64,000 bases of DNA from Chrysomallon squamiferum. Taxonomy: Eukaryota; Mollusca; Gastropoda; Neomphalida; Peltospiridae. The stretch lies in contig CM022668.1 in the NCBI GenBank assembly GCA_012295275.1, positions 323,157 through 387,156 of the forward strand, written 5' to 3'. Of this stretch, positions 39,421-53,109 are shown piece after piece. Positions within the stretch are counted from its first letter, which is position 1, and every line of letters starts with the position of its first letter. Under the pieces are notes generated by a model. That model ran no database searches. It was given only the letters and a program-made list of their open reading frames with translations, and had not been told where the DNA came from. The translations under genes were made by a program, and so were the position numbers.

Positions 39421-40430
39421 CTCTCCTGAATTTGGGTCAGTGGCTCAGACACAAATAACATGATGGAATCGATCTGTTTCTGAAGCTCTTCTCTCGAACG
39501 TGTTACGCACTCATTGTTAGCAGCGGTTCAGCGCACCATCTTCTTCTAAGACGTGTTCCAGTCGAACTGAAAATGCATGTGCTTTCGCTGTTACAACTAT
39601 TCACGTAAACGTGCTCACCATCAAATGTAGCTGATTAGTGGAAAAGCAATTTGCACGATTCTTCACCGTAAGTAAGACACACAGAAACAAAAGATACCTA
39701 GCACAGTCAGAACGCAGGACATCGATGGTAATGTTTCTATCAGGATTAGTACACTGCAAACAAAAAGAGTATTCTTCGACGGTTTCCAAGTCTCTGCACA
39801 ACGTTGTTAGCTGCCTGTATACACTGTCCTGTGAAGAACAACACATGTACCTCAGGCATGCGATCTTACACAGCAGTGTCTCCTCCAGTCGTGTTTCCTC
39901 ACTGTGGGTCAGAGTGTCAGACACAAATAACAAGTTGGAATCGCTCTGTTTCTCAAGGCATTCTGTCGTACGTGTTAAGCAATTACTGTTCGAAATGGCT
40001 CAACGCACCATCTCATTCTAAGACGTGTTCTAGTCGAACTGGAAATATATGTGTTTTCCTACACGCAAACATACTCGCCATCAAACGCAGATGAACCGTG
40101 GACGAGTAGTTGCGTGTTCGCTCACTTTGAAAAAGACACATAAAAGGAAAAGATACCTAGAACAGTGAGAACGCGGGACATCGATTGTGACGTTTCTATC
40201 AGGACTAGTACACTGCAGACAAAAAGAGCGTGTTGTTCTCCGGTCTCCAAGTCTCGTCATAACGTTGTTACCTGCCTGTGTACACGTGCTGTGAACAACA
40301 ACACCTGTTGCTCGTACGAGAATTGGATTCAACACACAAGTCAACGCCTGTCTTCAGTGCTTGCAATAGATCTTGAGGCATGCGATCTTACACAGCAGTG
40401 TCTCCTCCAGTCGAGTTTCCTCACAGTGGG
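39421..40430. repeat. Tandem repeat with ~470-520-bp unit, about two copies
   Basis: AGGCATGCGATCTTACACAG occurs at 39854 and 40376 (522 apart), and GGGTCAG with the following CAGACACAAATAAC at 39434 and 39906 (472 apart). Further shared blocks include AAGATACCTAG and TTTCTATCAGGA. The two copies differ by substitutions and a ~50-bp indel. The right copy runs without a break into the 169-bp satellite. Confidence 0.85.
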
Positions 40431-43400
40431 TCAGGTGCGTGTTTCTGTTTATTGACAAGAGACGAACACTTCTCGCAACCGCTCGGACTCCGAAACTTCC
40501 AATCGTATGCACACATAACAGACAGCATTGAATGCGTTCAGTTCTCAACCAGCTCTTTAAACGCTGTTAAGGGTTAATCATTAGATCTGATTTTGATGAG
40601 CTGGTGGGTATGGGCGTTTATTGACAACAGACGAACACATCTCGCAACCGCTCACACTCCAAAACTTTCGATCGTATGCACACGTAACAGACAGCATTGA
40701 ATGCGTTCAGTTCTCAACCAGCTCTTTAAACGCTGTTAAGGGTTAATCATTAGATCTGATTTTGATGAGCTGGTGGGTATGGGCGTTTATTGACAACAGA
40801 CGAACACATCTCGCAACCGCTCACACTCCGAAACTTTCGATCGTATGCACACGTAACAGACAGCATTGAATGCGTTCAGTTCTCAACCAGCTCTTTAAAC
40901 GCTGTTAAGGGTTAATCATTAGATCTGATTTTGATGAGCTGGTGGGTATGGGCGTTTATTGACAACAGACGAACACATCTCGCAACCGCTCACACTCCGA
41001 AACTTTCGATCGTATGCACACGTAACAGACAGCATTGAATGCGTTCAGTTCTCAATCAGCTCTTTAAACGCTGTTAAGGGTTAATCATTACGTCTGATTT
41101 CCACGATGTTGTCCGTGATTCTGTTTATTGAGAAGAGACGAACACACGTCGGAGCCGCTCGCACTCCGAAACTTTCAATCGGATAAACACATAACAGACA
41201 GCATTGAATGCGTTCAGTTCTCAACCAGCCCCTTAAACGCTGTTAAGGGTTAATCATTACATCTGATATCCATGACGTAGTGGGTGTTTCTGTTCATTGA
41301 GATGAGAGGAACACACCTCGGATCCGCTAGCACTCCGAAACTTTCAATCGTATGCACACGTAACAGACAGCATTGAATGCGTTCAGTTCTCAACCAGCCC
41401 CTTAAACGCTGTTAAGGGTTAATCATTACATCTGATTTCCATGATTTTGTGCGTGATTCTGTTTATTGAGAAGAGACGAACACACGTCGGAGCCGCTCGC
41501 ACTCCGAAACTTTCAATCGTATGAACACGTAACAGACAGCATTGAATGCGTTCAGTTCTCAACCAGCCCCTTAAACGCTGTTAAGGGTTAATCATTACAT
41601 CTGATTTCCATGATTTTGTGCGTGATTCTGTTTATTGAGAAGAGACGAACACACGTCGGAGCCGCTCGCACTCCGAAACTTTCAATCGGATAAACACATA
41701 ACAGACAGCATTGAATGCGTTCAGTTCTCAACCAGCTCTTTAAACGCTGTTAAGGGTTAATCATTAGATCAGATTTTGATGACCTGGTGGGTATGTGCGT
41801 TTATTGACAAGAGACGAACACATCTCGCAACCGCTCACACTCCGAAACTTTCAATCGTATGCACACGTAACAGACAGCATTGAATGCCTTCAGTTCTCAA
41901 CCAGCCCCTTAAATGCTGTTAAGGGTTAATCATTACATCTGATATCCATCATGTTGTGCGTGATTCTGTTTATTGAGAAGAGACGAACACACGTCGGAAC
42001 CGCTCGCAGTGCGAAACTTTCAATCCTATACAGACATAACAGACAGCATTGAATGAGTTCAGTTCTCAACCAGCTCTTTAAACGCTGTTAAGGGTTAATC
42101 ATTAGATCTGATTTCCATGAGGTAGTGCGTGATTCTGTTTCTTGAGAAGAGACCAACACACGTTGGAGCCGCTCGCACTCCGAAACTTTCAATCGAATAC
42201 ACACGTAACAGACAGCATTGAATGCGTTCAGTTCTCAACCAGCTCTTTGAACGCTGTTAAGGGTTAATCATTAGATCTGATTTCGATGAGGTAGTGCGTG
42301 ATTCTGTTTCTTGAGAAGAGACAAACACACGTTGGAGCCGCTCGCACTCCGAAACTTTCAATCGAATACACACATAACAGACAGCATTGAATGCGTTCAG
42401 TTCTCAACCAGCTCTTTAAAAGCTGTTAAGGGTTAATCATTACATCTGATTTCGATGAGGTAGTGCGTGTTTCTATTTATTGAGAAGAGACGAACACACG
42501 TCGGAACCGATCGCAGTGCGAAACTTTCAATCCTATACAGACATAACAGACAGCATTGAATGCGTTCTGTTTTCAAGCAGGTCTTTAAACGCTGTTAAGG
42601 GTTAATCATTAGATCTGATTTTGATGAGATGGTGGGTATGTGCGTTTAGTGAGAACAGACGAACACATCTCGCAACCGCTCGCACTCCGAAACTTCCAAT
42701 CGTATGCACAGGTAACAGAGAGCATTGAATGCGTTCAGTTCTCAACCAGCTCTTTAAACGCTGTTAAGGGTTAACCACTAGATCTGATTTTGATGAGCTG
42801 GTGGGTGTGTGCGTTTATTGACAAGAGACGAACACATCTCGCAAACGCTCGCACGCCGAAACTTCCAATCGTATGCACAGGTAACAGACAGCATTGAATG
42901 CGTTCAGTTCTCAACCAGCTCTTTAAACGCTGTTAAGGGTTAACCACTAGATCTGATTTTGATGAGCTGGTGGGTGTGTGCGTTTATTGACAAGAGACGA
43001 ACACATCTCGCAAACGCTCGCACGCCGAAACTTCCAATCGTATGCACAGGTAACAGACAGCATTGAATGCGTTCAGTTCTCAACCAGCTCTTTGAACGCT
43101 GTTAAGGGTTAATCATTACATCTGATTTCGATGAGGTAGTGCGTGTTTCTATTTATTTTGAAGAGACGAACACACCTCGCAACCGCTCGCACTCCGAAAC
43201 TTTCAATCGTACACACACATAACAGACAGCATTGAATGCGTTCAGTTCTCAACTAGCCCCTTAAACGCTGTTAAGGGTTAATCATTACATCTGATATCCA
43301 TCATGTTGTGCGTGATTCTGTTTATTGAGAAGAGACGAACACACGTCGGAGCCGCTCGCACTCCGAAACTTTCAATCGGATAAACACATAACAGACAGCA

Positions 43401-46400
43401 TTGAATGCGTTCAGTACTTAACCAGACCCTTAAACGCTTTTAAGGGTTAATCATTACATCTGATATACATCACGTAGTGGGTGTTTCTGTTCATTGAGAT
43501 GAGAGGAACACACCTCGCAACCGCTCGCACTCCGAAACTTTCAATCGTATGCACACGTAACAGACAGCATTGAATGCGTTCAGTTCTCAACCAGCCCCTT
43601 AAACGCTGTTAAGGGTTAATCATTACATCTGATTTCCATCATTTTGTGCGTGATTCTGTTTATTGAGAAGAGACGAACACACGTCGGAGCCGCTCGCACT
43701 CCGAAACTTTCAATCGGATAAACACATAACAGACAGCATTGAATGCGTTCAGTTCTTAACCAGCCCCTTAAACGCTGTTAAGGGTTAATCATTAGATCTG
43801 ATTTCCATGAGGTAGTGCGTGATTCTGTTTCTTGAGAAGAGACCAACACACGTTGGAGCCGCTCGCACTCCGAAACTTTCAATCGAATACACACGTAACA
43901 GACAGCATTGAATGCGTTCAGTTCTCAACCAGCTCTTTAAACGCTGTTAAGGGTTAATCATTAGATCTGATTTCGATGAGGTAGTGCGTGATTCTGTTTC
44001 TTGAGAAGAGACAAACACACGTTGGAGCCGCTCGCACTCCGAAACTTTCAATCGAATACACACATAACAGACAGCATTGAATGCGTTCAGTTCTCAACCA
44101 GCTCTTTAAACGCTGTTAAGGGTTAATCATTACATCTGATTTCGATGAGGTAGTGCGTGTTTCTATTTATTGAGAAGAGACGAACACACGTCGGAACCGA
44201 TCGCAGTGCGAAACTTTCAATCCTATACAGACATAACAGACAGCATTGAATGCGTTCTGTTTTCAAGCAGGTCTTTAAACGCTGTTAAGGGTTAATCATT
44301 AGATCTGATTTTGATGAGATGGTGGGTATGTGCGTTTAGTGAGAACAGACGAACACATCTCGCAACCGCTCGCACTCCGAAACTTCCAATCGTATGCACA
44401 GGTAACAGACAGCATTGAATGCGTTCAGTTCTCAACCAGCTCTTTAAACGCTGTTAAGGGTTAATCATTAGATCTGATTTCCATGAGGTAGTGCGTGATT
44501 CTGTTTCTTGAGAAGAGACCAACACACGTTGGAGCCGCTCGCACTCCGAAACTTTCAATCGAATACACACATAACAGACAGCATTGAATGCGTTCAGTTC
44601 TCAACCAGCTCTTTAAAAGCTGTTAAGGGTTAATCATTACATCTGATTTCGATGAGGTAGTGCGTGTTTCTATTTATTTTGAAGAGACGAACACACCTCG
44701 CAACCGCTCGCACTCCGAAACTTTCAATCGTACACACACATAACAGACAGCATTGAATGCGTTCAGTTCTCAACTAGCCCCTTAAACGCTGTTAAGGGTT
44801 AATCATTACATCTGATATCCATCATGTTGTGCGTGATTCTGTTTATTGAGAAGAGACGAACACACGTCGGAGCCGCTCGCACTCCGAAACTTTCAATCGG
44901 ATAAACACATAACAGACAGCATTGAATGCGTTCAGTTCTTAACCAGACCCTTAAACGCTTTTAAGGGTTAATCATTACATCTGATATCCATGACGTAGTG
45001 GGTGTTTCTGTTCATTGAGATGAGAGGAACACACCTCGCAACCGCTCGCACTCCGAAACTTTCAATCGTATGCACACGTAACAGACAGCATTGAATGCGT
45101 TCAGTTCTCAACCAGCCCCTTAAACGCTGTTAAGGGTTAATCATTACATCTGATTTCCATGATTTTGTGCGTGATTCTGTTTATTGAGAAGAGACGAACA
45201 CACGTCGGAGCCGCTCGCACTCCGAAACTTTCAATCGGATAAACACATAACAGACAGCATTGAATGCGTTCAGTTCTCAACCAGCCCCTTAAACGCTGTT
45301 AAGGGTTAATCATTAGATCTGATTTCCATGAGGTAGTGCGTGATTCTGTTTCTTGAGAAGAGACCAACACACGTTGGAGCCGCTCGCACTCCGAAACTTT
45401 CAATCGAATACACACGTAACAGACAGCATTGAATGCGTTCAGTTCTCAACCAGCCCCTTAAACGCTGTTAAGGGTTAATCATTACATCTGATTTCCATGA
45501 GGTAGTGCGTGTTTCTGTTTATTGAGAAGAGACGAACACACGTCGGAGCCGCTCGCACTCCGAAACTTTCAATCGAATACACACATAACAGACAGCATTG
45601 AATGCGTTCAGTTCTCAACCAGCCCCTTAAACGCTGTTAAGGGTTAATCATTACATCTGATTTTCGATGATGATTTTGTGCGTGTTTCTGTTTATTGAGA
45701 AGAGACGAACACACGTCGGAACCGCTCGCACTCCGAAACTTTCAATCGGATAACACACATAACAGACAGCATTGAATGCGTTCAGTTCTCAACCAGCTCT
45801 TTAAACGCTGTTAAGGGTTAATCATTAGATCTGATTTTGATGACCTGGTGGGTATGTGCGTTTATTGACAAGAGACGAACACATCTCGCAACCGCTCGCA
45901 CTCCGAAACTTTCAATCGTATGCACACGTAACAGACAGCATTGAATGCGTTCAGTTCTCAACCAGCCCCTTAAACGCTGTTAAGGGTTAATCATTAGATC
46001 TGATTTCCATGAGGTAGTGCGTGATTCTGTTTCTTGAGAAGAGACCAACACACGTTGGAGCCGCTCGCACTCCGAAACTTTCAATCGAATACACACATAA
46101 CAGACAGCATTGAATGCGTTCAGTTCTCAACCAGCCCCTTAAACGCTGTTAAGGGTTAATCATTACATCTGATATCCATCATGTTGTGCGTGTTTCTGTT
46201 TATTGAGAAGAGACGAACACACCTCGGAACCGCTCGCACTCCGAAACTTTCAATCGGATAAACACATAACAGACAGCATTGAATGCGTTCAGTTCTCAAC
46301 CAGCCCCTTAAACGCTGTTAAGGGTTAATCATTACATCTGATTTCCATCATTTTGTGCGTGATTCTGTTTATTGAGAAGAGACGAACACACGTCGCAAAC

Positions 46401-49400
46401 CGCTCGCACTCCGAAACTTTCAATCGGATAAACACATAACAGACAGCATTGAATGCGTTCAGTTCTCAACCAGCCCTTTAAACGCTGTTAAGGGTTAATC
46501 ATTAGATCAGATTTTGATGATCTGGTGGGTGATTCTGTTTATTGAGAAGAGACGAACACATCTCGGAACCGCTCGCACTCGCACTCCGAACTTTCAATCG
46601 ATAAACACATAACAGACAGCATTGAATGCGTTCAGTTCTCAACCAGCTCTTTAAACGCTGTTAAGGGTTAATCATTAGATCTGATTTCCATGAGGTAGTG
46701 CGTGATTCTGTTTATTGAGAAGAGACGAACACACCTCGCAACCGCTCGCACTCCGAAACTTTCAATCGTATACACACATAACAGACAGCATTGAATGCGT
46801 TCAGTTCTCAACTAGCCCCTTAAACGCTGTTAAGGGTTAATCATTACATCTGATATCCATCATGTTGTGCGTCATTCTGTTTATTGAGAAGAGACGAACA
46901 CACGTCGGAGCCGCTCGCACTCCGAAACTTTCAATCGGATAAACACATAACAGACAGCATTGAATGCGTTCAGTACTTAACCAGACCCTTAAACGCTTTT
47001 AAGGGTTAATCATTACATCTGATATACATCACGTAGTGGGTGTTTCTGTTCATTGAGATGAGAGGAACACACCTCGCAACCGCTCGCACTCCGAAACTTT
47101 CAATCGTATGCACACGTAACAGACAGCATTGAATGCGTTCAGTTCTCAACCAGCCCCTTAAACGCTGTTAAGGGTTAATCATTACATCTGATTTCCATGA
47201 TTTTGTGCGTGATTCTGTTTATTGAGAAGAGACGAACACACGTCGGAGCCGCTCGCACTCCGAAACTTTCAATCGGATAAACACATAACAGACAGCATTG
47301 AATGCGTTCAGTTCTCAACCAGCTCTTTAAACGCTGTTAAGGGTTAATCATTAGATCAGATTTTGATGACCTGGTGGGTATGTGCGTTTATTGACAAGAG
47401 ACGAACACATCTCGCAACCGCTCACACTCCGAAACTTTCAATCGTATGCACACGTAACAGACAGCATTGAATGCCTTCAGTTCTCAACCAGCCCCTTAAA
47501 TGCTGTTAAGGGTTAATCATTACATCTGATATCCATCATGTTGTGCGTGATTCTGTTTATTGAGAAGAGACGAACACACGTCGGAACCGCTCGCAGTGCG
47601 AAACTTTCAATCCTATACAGACACAACAGACAGCATTGAATGAGTTCAGTTCTCAACCAGCTCTTTAAACGCTGTTAAGGGTTAATCATTAGATCTGATT
47701 TCCATGAGGTAGTGCGTGATTCTGTTTCTTGAGAAGAGACCAACACACGTTGGAGCCGCTCGCACTCCGAAACTTTCAATCGAATACACACGTAACAGAC
47801 AGCATTGAATGCGTTCAGTTCTCAACCAGCTGTTTAAAAGCTGTTAAGGGTTAATCATTACATCTGATTTCGATGAGGTAGTGCGTGTTTCTATTTATTT
47901 TGAAGAGACGAACACACCTCGCAACCGCTCGCACTCCGAAACTTTCAATCGTACACACACATAACAGACAGCATTGAATGCGTTCAGTTCTCAAACCCCC
48001 TTTAAACGCTGTTAAGGGTTAATCATTACATCTGATATCCATCATGTTGTGCGTGATTCTGTTTATTGAGAAGAGACGAACACACGTCGGAGCCGCTCGC
48101 ACTCCGAAACTTTCAATCGGATAAACACATAACAGACAGCATTGAATGCGTTCAGTTCTCAACCAGCCCTTTAAACGCTGTTAAGGGTTAATCATTAGAT
48201 CTGATTTCCATGAGGTAGTGCGTGTTTCTGTTTATTGAGAGAAGAGACGAACACATCTCGCAACCGCTCGCACTCCGAAACTTTCAATCGTATGCACACG
48301 TAACAGACAGCATTGAATGCGTTCAGTTCTCAACCAGCCCTTTAAACGCTGTTAAGGGTTAATCATTAGATCTGATTTTGATGACCTGGTGGGTGTTTGT
48401 GTTTATTGAGAAGAGACGAACACACCTCGCAACCGCTCGCACTCCGAAACTTTCAATCGTATGCACAGGTAACAGACAGCATTGAATGCGTTCAGTTCTC
48501 AACCAGCTCTTTAAACGCTGTTAAGGGTTAATCATTAGATCTGATTTTGATGAGCTGGTGGGTGTGTGCGTTTATTGAGAAGAGACGAACACATCTCGCA
48601 ACCGCTCGCACTCCGAAACTTTCAATCGTATGCACACGTAACAGACAGCATTGAATGCGTTCAGTTCTCAACCAGCCCCTTAAACGCTGTTAAGGGTTAA
48701 TCATTACATCTGATATCCATCATGTTGTGCGTGATTCTGTTTATTGAGAAGAGACGAACACACGTCGGAGCCGCTCGCACTCCGAAACTTTCAATCGGAT
48801 AAACACATAACAGACAGCATTGAATGCGTTCAGTTCTTAACCAGCCCCTTAAACGCTTTTAAGGGTTAATCATTACATCTGATATACATCACGTAGTGGG
48901 TGTTTCTGTTCATTGAGATGAGAGGAACACACCTCGCAACCGCTCGCACTCCGAAACTTTCAATCGTATGCACACGTAACAGACAGCATTGAATGCGTTC
49001 AGTTCTCAACCAGCCCCTTAAACGCTGTTAAGGGTTAATCATTACATCTGATTTCCATGATTTTGTGCGTGATTCTGTTTATTGAGAAGAGACGAACACA
49101 CGTCGGAGCCGCTCGCAGTGCGAAACTTTCAATCCTATACAGACATAACAGACAGCATTGAATGCGTTCTGTTCTCAACCAGCCCCTTAAACGCTGTTTA
49201 GGGTTAGTCATTAGATCTGATTTCCACGAGGTAGTGCGTGATTCTGTTTATTGAGAAGAGACGAACACACCTCGCAACCGCTCGCACTCCGAAACTTTCA
49301 ATCGTACACACACATAACAGACAGCATTGAATGCGTTCAGTTCTCAACCAGCCCCTTAAACGCTGTTAAGGGTTAATCATTACATCTGATATCCATCATG

Positions 49401-52047
49401 TTGTGCGTGATTCTGTTTATTGAGAAGAGACGAACACACGTCGGAGCCGCTCGCACTCCGAAACTTTCAATCGGATAAACACATAACAGACAGCATTGAA
49501 TGCGTTCAGTTCTTAACCAGCCCCTTAAACGCTGTTAAGGGTTAATCATTAGATCTGATTTCCATGAGGTAGTGCGTGATTCTGTTTCTTGAGAAGAGAC
49601 CAACACACGTTGGAGCCGCTCGCACTCCGAAACTTTCAATCGAATACACACGTAACAGACAGCATTGAATGCGTTCAGTTCTCAACCAGCTCTTTAAACG
49701 CTGTTAAGGGTTAATCATTACATCTGATTTCGATGAGGTAGTGCGTGTTTCTGTTTATTGAGAAGAGACGAACACACGTCGGAACCGCTCGCACTCCGAA
49801 ACTTTCAATCGTATACACACATAACAGACAGCATTGAATGCGTTCAGTTCTCAACCAGCCCTTTAAACGCTGTTAAGGGTTAATCATTACATCTGATTTC
49901 CATGAGGTAGTGCGTGATTCTGTTTATTGAGAAGAGACGAACACACGTCGGAGCCGCTCGCACTCCGAAACTTTCAATCGGATAAACACATAACAGACAG
50001 CATTGAATGCGTTCAGTTCTCAACCAGCTCTTTAAACGCTGTTAAGGGTTAATCATTAGATCTGATTTTGATGAGCTGGTGGGTATGTGCGTTTATTGAG
50101 AAGAGACGAACACATCTCGCAACCGCTCGCACTCCGAAACTTCCAATCGTATGCACAGGTAACAGACAGCATTGAATGCGTTCAGTTCTCAACCAGCTCT
50201 TTAAACGCTGTTAAGGGTTAATCATTAGATCTGATTTTGATGAGCTGGTGGGTGTGTGCGTTTATTGAGAAGAGACGAACACATCTCGCAACCGCTCGCA
50301 CGCCGAAACTTCCAATCGTATACACAGGTAACAGACAGCATTGAATGCGTTCAGTTCTCAACCAGCTCTTTAAACGCTGTTAAGGGTTAATCATTAGATC
50401 TGATTTCCATGAGGTAGTGCGTGATTCTGTTTCTTGAGAAGAGACGAACACACGTTGGAGCCGCTCGCACTCCGAAACTTTCAATCGAATACACACGTAA
50501 CAGACAGCATTGAATGCGTTCAGTTCTCAACCAGCTCTTTAAACGCTGTTAAGGGTTAATCATTACATCTGATTTCGATCATCTGATTTCGATGAGGTAG
50601 TGCGTGTTTCTATTTATTTTGAAGAGACGAACACACCTCGCAACCGCTCGCACTCCGAAACTTTCAATCGTACACACACATAACAGACAGCATTGAATGC
50701 GTTCAGTTCTCAACTAGCCCCTTAAACGCTGTTAAGGGTTAATCATTACATCTGATATCCATCATGTTGTGCGTGATTCTGTTTATTGAGAAGAGACGAA
50801 CACACGTCGGAGCCGCTCGCACTCCGAAACTTTCAATCGGATAAACACATAACAGACAGCATTGAATGCGTTCAGTACTTAACCAGACCCTTAAACGCTT
50901 TTAAGGGTTAATCATTACATCTGATATACATCACGTAGTGGGTGTTTCTGTTCATTGAGATGAGAGGAACACACCTCGCAACCGCTCGCACTCCGAAACT
51001 TTCAATCGTATGCACACGTAACAGACAGCATTGAATGCGTTCAGTTCTCAACCAGCCCCTTAAACGCTGTTAAGGGTTAATCATTACATCTGATTTCCAT
51101 GATTTTGTGCGTGATTCTGTTTATTGAGAAGAGACGAACACACGTCGGAGCCGCTCGCACTCCGAAACTTTCAATCGGATAAACACATAACAGACAGCAT
51201 TGAATGCGTTCAGTTCTCAACCAGCTCTTTAAACGCTGTTAAGGGTTAATCATTAGATCTGATTTCGATGAGGTAGTGCGTGTTTCTGTTTATTGAGAAG
51301 AGACGAACACACGTCGGAACCGCTCGCACTCCGAAACTTTCAATCGTATACACACATAACAGACAGCATTGAATGCGTTCAGTTTTCAAGCAGGTCTTTA
51401 AACGCTGTTAAGGGTTAATCATTAGATCTGATTTTGATGAGATGGTGGGTATGTGCGTTTAGTGAGAACAGACGAACACATCTCGCAACCGCTCGCACTC
51501 CGAAACTTCCAATCGTATGCACAGGTAACAGACAGCATTGAATGCGTTCAGTTCTCAACCAGCTCTTTAAACGCTGTTAAGGGTTAACCACTAGATCTGA
51601 TTTTGATGAGCTGGTGGGTGTGTGCGTTTATTGACAAGAGACGAACACATCTCGCAAACGCTCGCACGCCGAAACTTCCAATCGTATGCACAGGTAACAG
51701 ACAGCATTGAATGCGTTCAGTTCTCAACCAGCTCTTTGAACGCTGTTAAGGGTTAATCATTACATCTGATTTCGATGAGGTAGTGCGTGTTTCTATTTAT
51801 TTTGAAGAGACGAACACACCTCGCAACCGCTCGCACTCCGAAACTTTCAATCGTACACACACATAACAGACAGCATTGAATGCGTTCAGTTCTCAACTAG
51901 CCCCTTAAACGCTGTTAAGGGTTAATCATTACATCTGATATCCATCATGTTGTGCGTGATTCTGTTTATTGAAAGAGACGAACACCGTCGGAACCGTTCG
52001 CTCCGAAAACGCAATCCTATAAACAGACATATGGAACGGCATTGAAT
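40431..52047. repeat. 169-bp satellite DNA array, about 68 monomers
   Basis: The word GGGTTAATCATTA recurs at 40571, 40740, 40909, 41078 and 41247, exactly 169 bp apart, and continues to the gap. Most conserved are AACAGACAGCATTGAATGCG and GCTGTTAAGGGTTAATCATT; the segment after ATCTGATTT varies and defines monomer subtypes. Multi-monomer blocks are duplicated, for example 10 monomers apart at 42561 and 44251. No long coding frame runs through it. The length is near that of a nucleosome with linker. The array ends at an assembly gap, so its real length is unknown. Confidence 0.97.
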
Positions 52048-52247
52048 NNNNNNNNNNNNNNNNNNNNNNNNNNNNNNNNNNNNNNNNNNNNNNNNNNNNN
52101 NNNNNNNNNNNNNNNNNNNNNNNNNNNNNNNNNNNNNNNNNNNNNNNNNNNNNNNNNNNNNNNNNNNNNNNNNNNNNNNNNNNNNNNNNNNNNNNNNNNN
52201 NNNNNNNNNNNNNNNNNNNNNNNNNNNNNNNNNNNNNNNNNNNNNNN
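52048..52247. other. Assembly gap (200 N)
   Basis: Exactly 200 unknown bases, a conventional placeholder length. The last ~90 bases before it are a damaged satellite monomer and the sequence after it is unrelated, so the satellite array probably continues into the gap. Open frames across it are meaningless. Confidence 0.99.
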
Positions 52248-52622
52248 ACTTAATTATCTTTCTTTTTGTTTTTGAGTTGGTCCTTATGTCTGAAAAGCAG
52301 ATCAACAGTCATTTAGCTATTTCTAAAGACCAACATTATGAAAAGACAATTCTCAGTACTAAATTGTAATTTATATCCGAACTCCCCCCAAAACAAGAAG
52401 AAGAAAACAAAAACACACAAAAACATATATCAACATATACAAAGTGAGTGAAACTGATAGGCAATTACCTAGAGGATCTGGTGTTTTACTTACTTCTTTC
52501 CTAATGTGTGTGTGTATGTGTGTGTGTGTGTGTGTACGCGCGTTAAACTTCGATAATTTCAGATGGAAGGGGTCTGAAAAAGCAGCTTGAATTTCTTGAT
52601 TTGTAGCCATAATGCAGTAGTC
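52248..52622. other. No gene recognised
   Basis: Unique-looking AT-rich sequence with a (GT)n run at about 52505-52535. A - strand open frame here (52371-52634) starts inside the LTR and runs through the GT repeat; I do not regard it as a gene. Confidence 0.5.
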
Positions 52623-52804
52623 ATGTTTTAACATTAAAACATAAAGTTCATTTCAGTTTTCAGTTTTCAAACGTTTAAAAAATGGTTACGAACAAAAACT
52701 AACGCATGCTCCCGGTGACGTCATATAATATTATCTCCCTTATTCCGGTTCCCCTAAACGTTGTAAATTGTAACAATGTTAACCATAGCACCATTTATAT
52801 AACA
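52623..52804 (-). mobile_element. Gypsy LTR (solo or truncated), inverted
   Basis: Read on the - strand it starts TGTTATATAAATGGTGCTAT and ends in ATGTTTTAATGTTAAAACAT. The start matches the 3' LTR start at 34988 and the end matches the 5' LTR end at 31835-31866, so it belongs to the same family as the element at 31781-35041. It carries a TGACGTCA octamer (52716-52723). No primer-binding site follows. An AACAT sits at both edges but is ambiguous because it is part of the terminal sequence. Confidence 0.8.
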
Positions 52805-53109
52805 ATGTTGAAATTAAAAATCTCAATTTTTCTCTTATTCTTTTAACAAATTAATTCTAGCATACATAGATCACGAGTTATGAAAAAAATGAAAATTACA
52901 CAAGGACTTTATAAAAAATCTTTACATTAGTACACATTACTACATCTGATAACAAATGTAACTGATGTTTACACCTTACAGATTTATTTCCCCTTATGTC
53001 TGATGTGAAATTCATTTTCTCATTTAAAAAGAATTCTGGATGCTAGGAATCACCATCTCTCTTGATCATCAAGTAAGACATTGTAGGCCTACATGTATGC
53101 ATAAAGTTC

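Noticed and set aside
39601-40577. Several 64-127 codon frames on both strands
   Set aside because: They fall in the ~520-bp tandem repeat and the satellite edge, overlap one another on both strands and show no domain.
40431-52047. CENP-B box in the 169-bp satellite
   Set aside because: Looked for the TTCGnnnnAnnCGGG core on both strands in the monomer types and saw no match.
40431-52047. CRISPR array (regular repeats with variable parts)
   Set aside because: The unit is 169 bp, nearly all of it repeated, in a spliced eukaryotic genome; it is a satellite.
51922-52305. Open frames across the N gap
   Set aside because: Unknown bases cannot support a frame.
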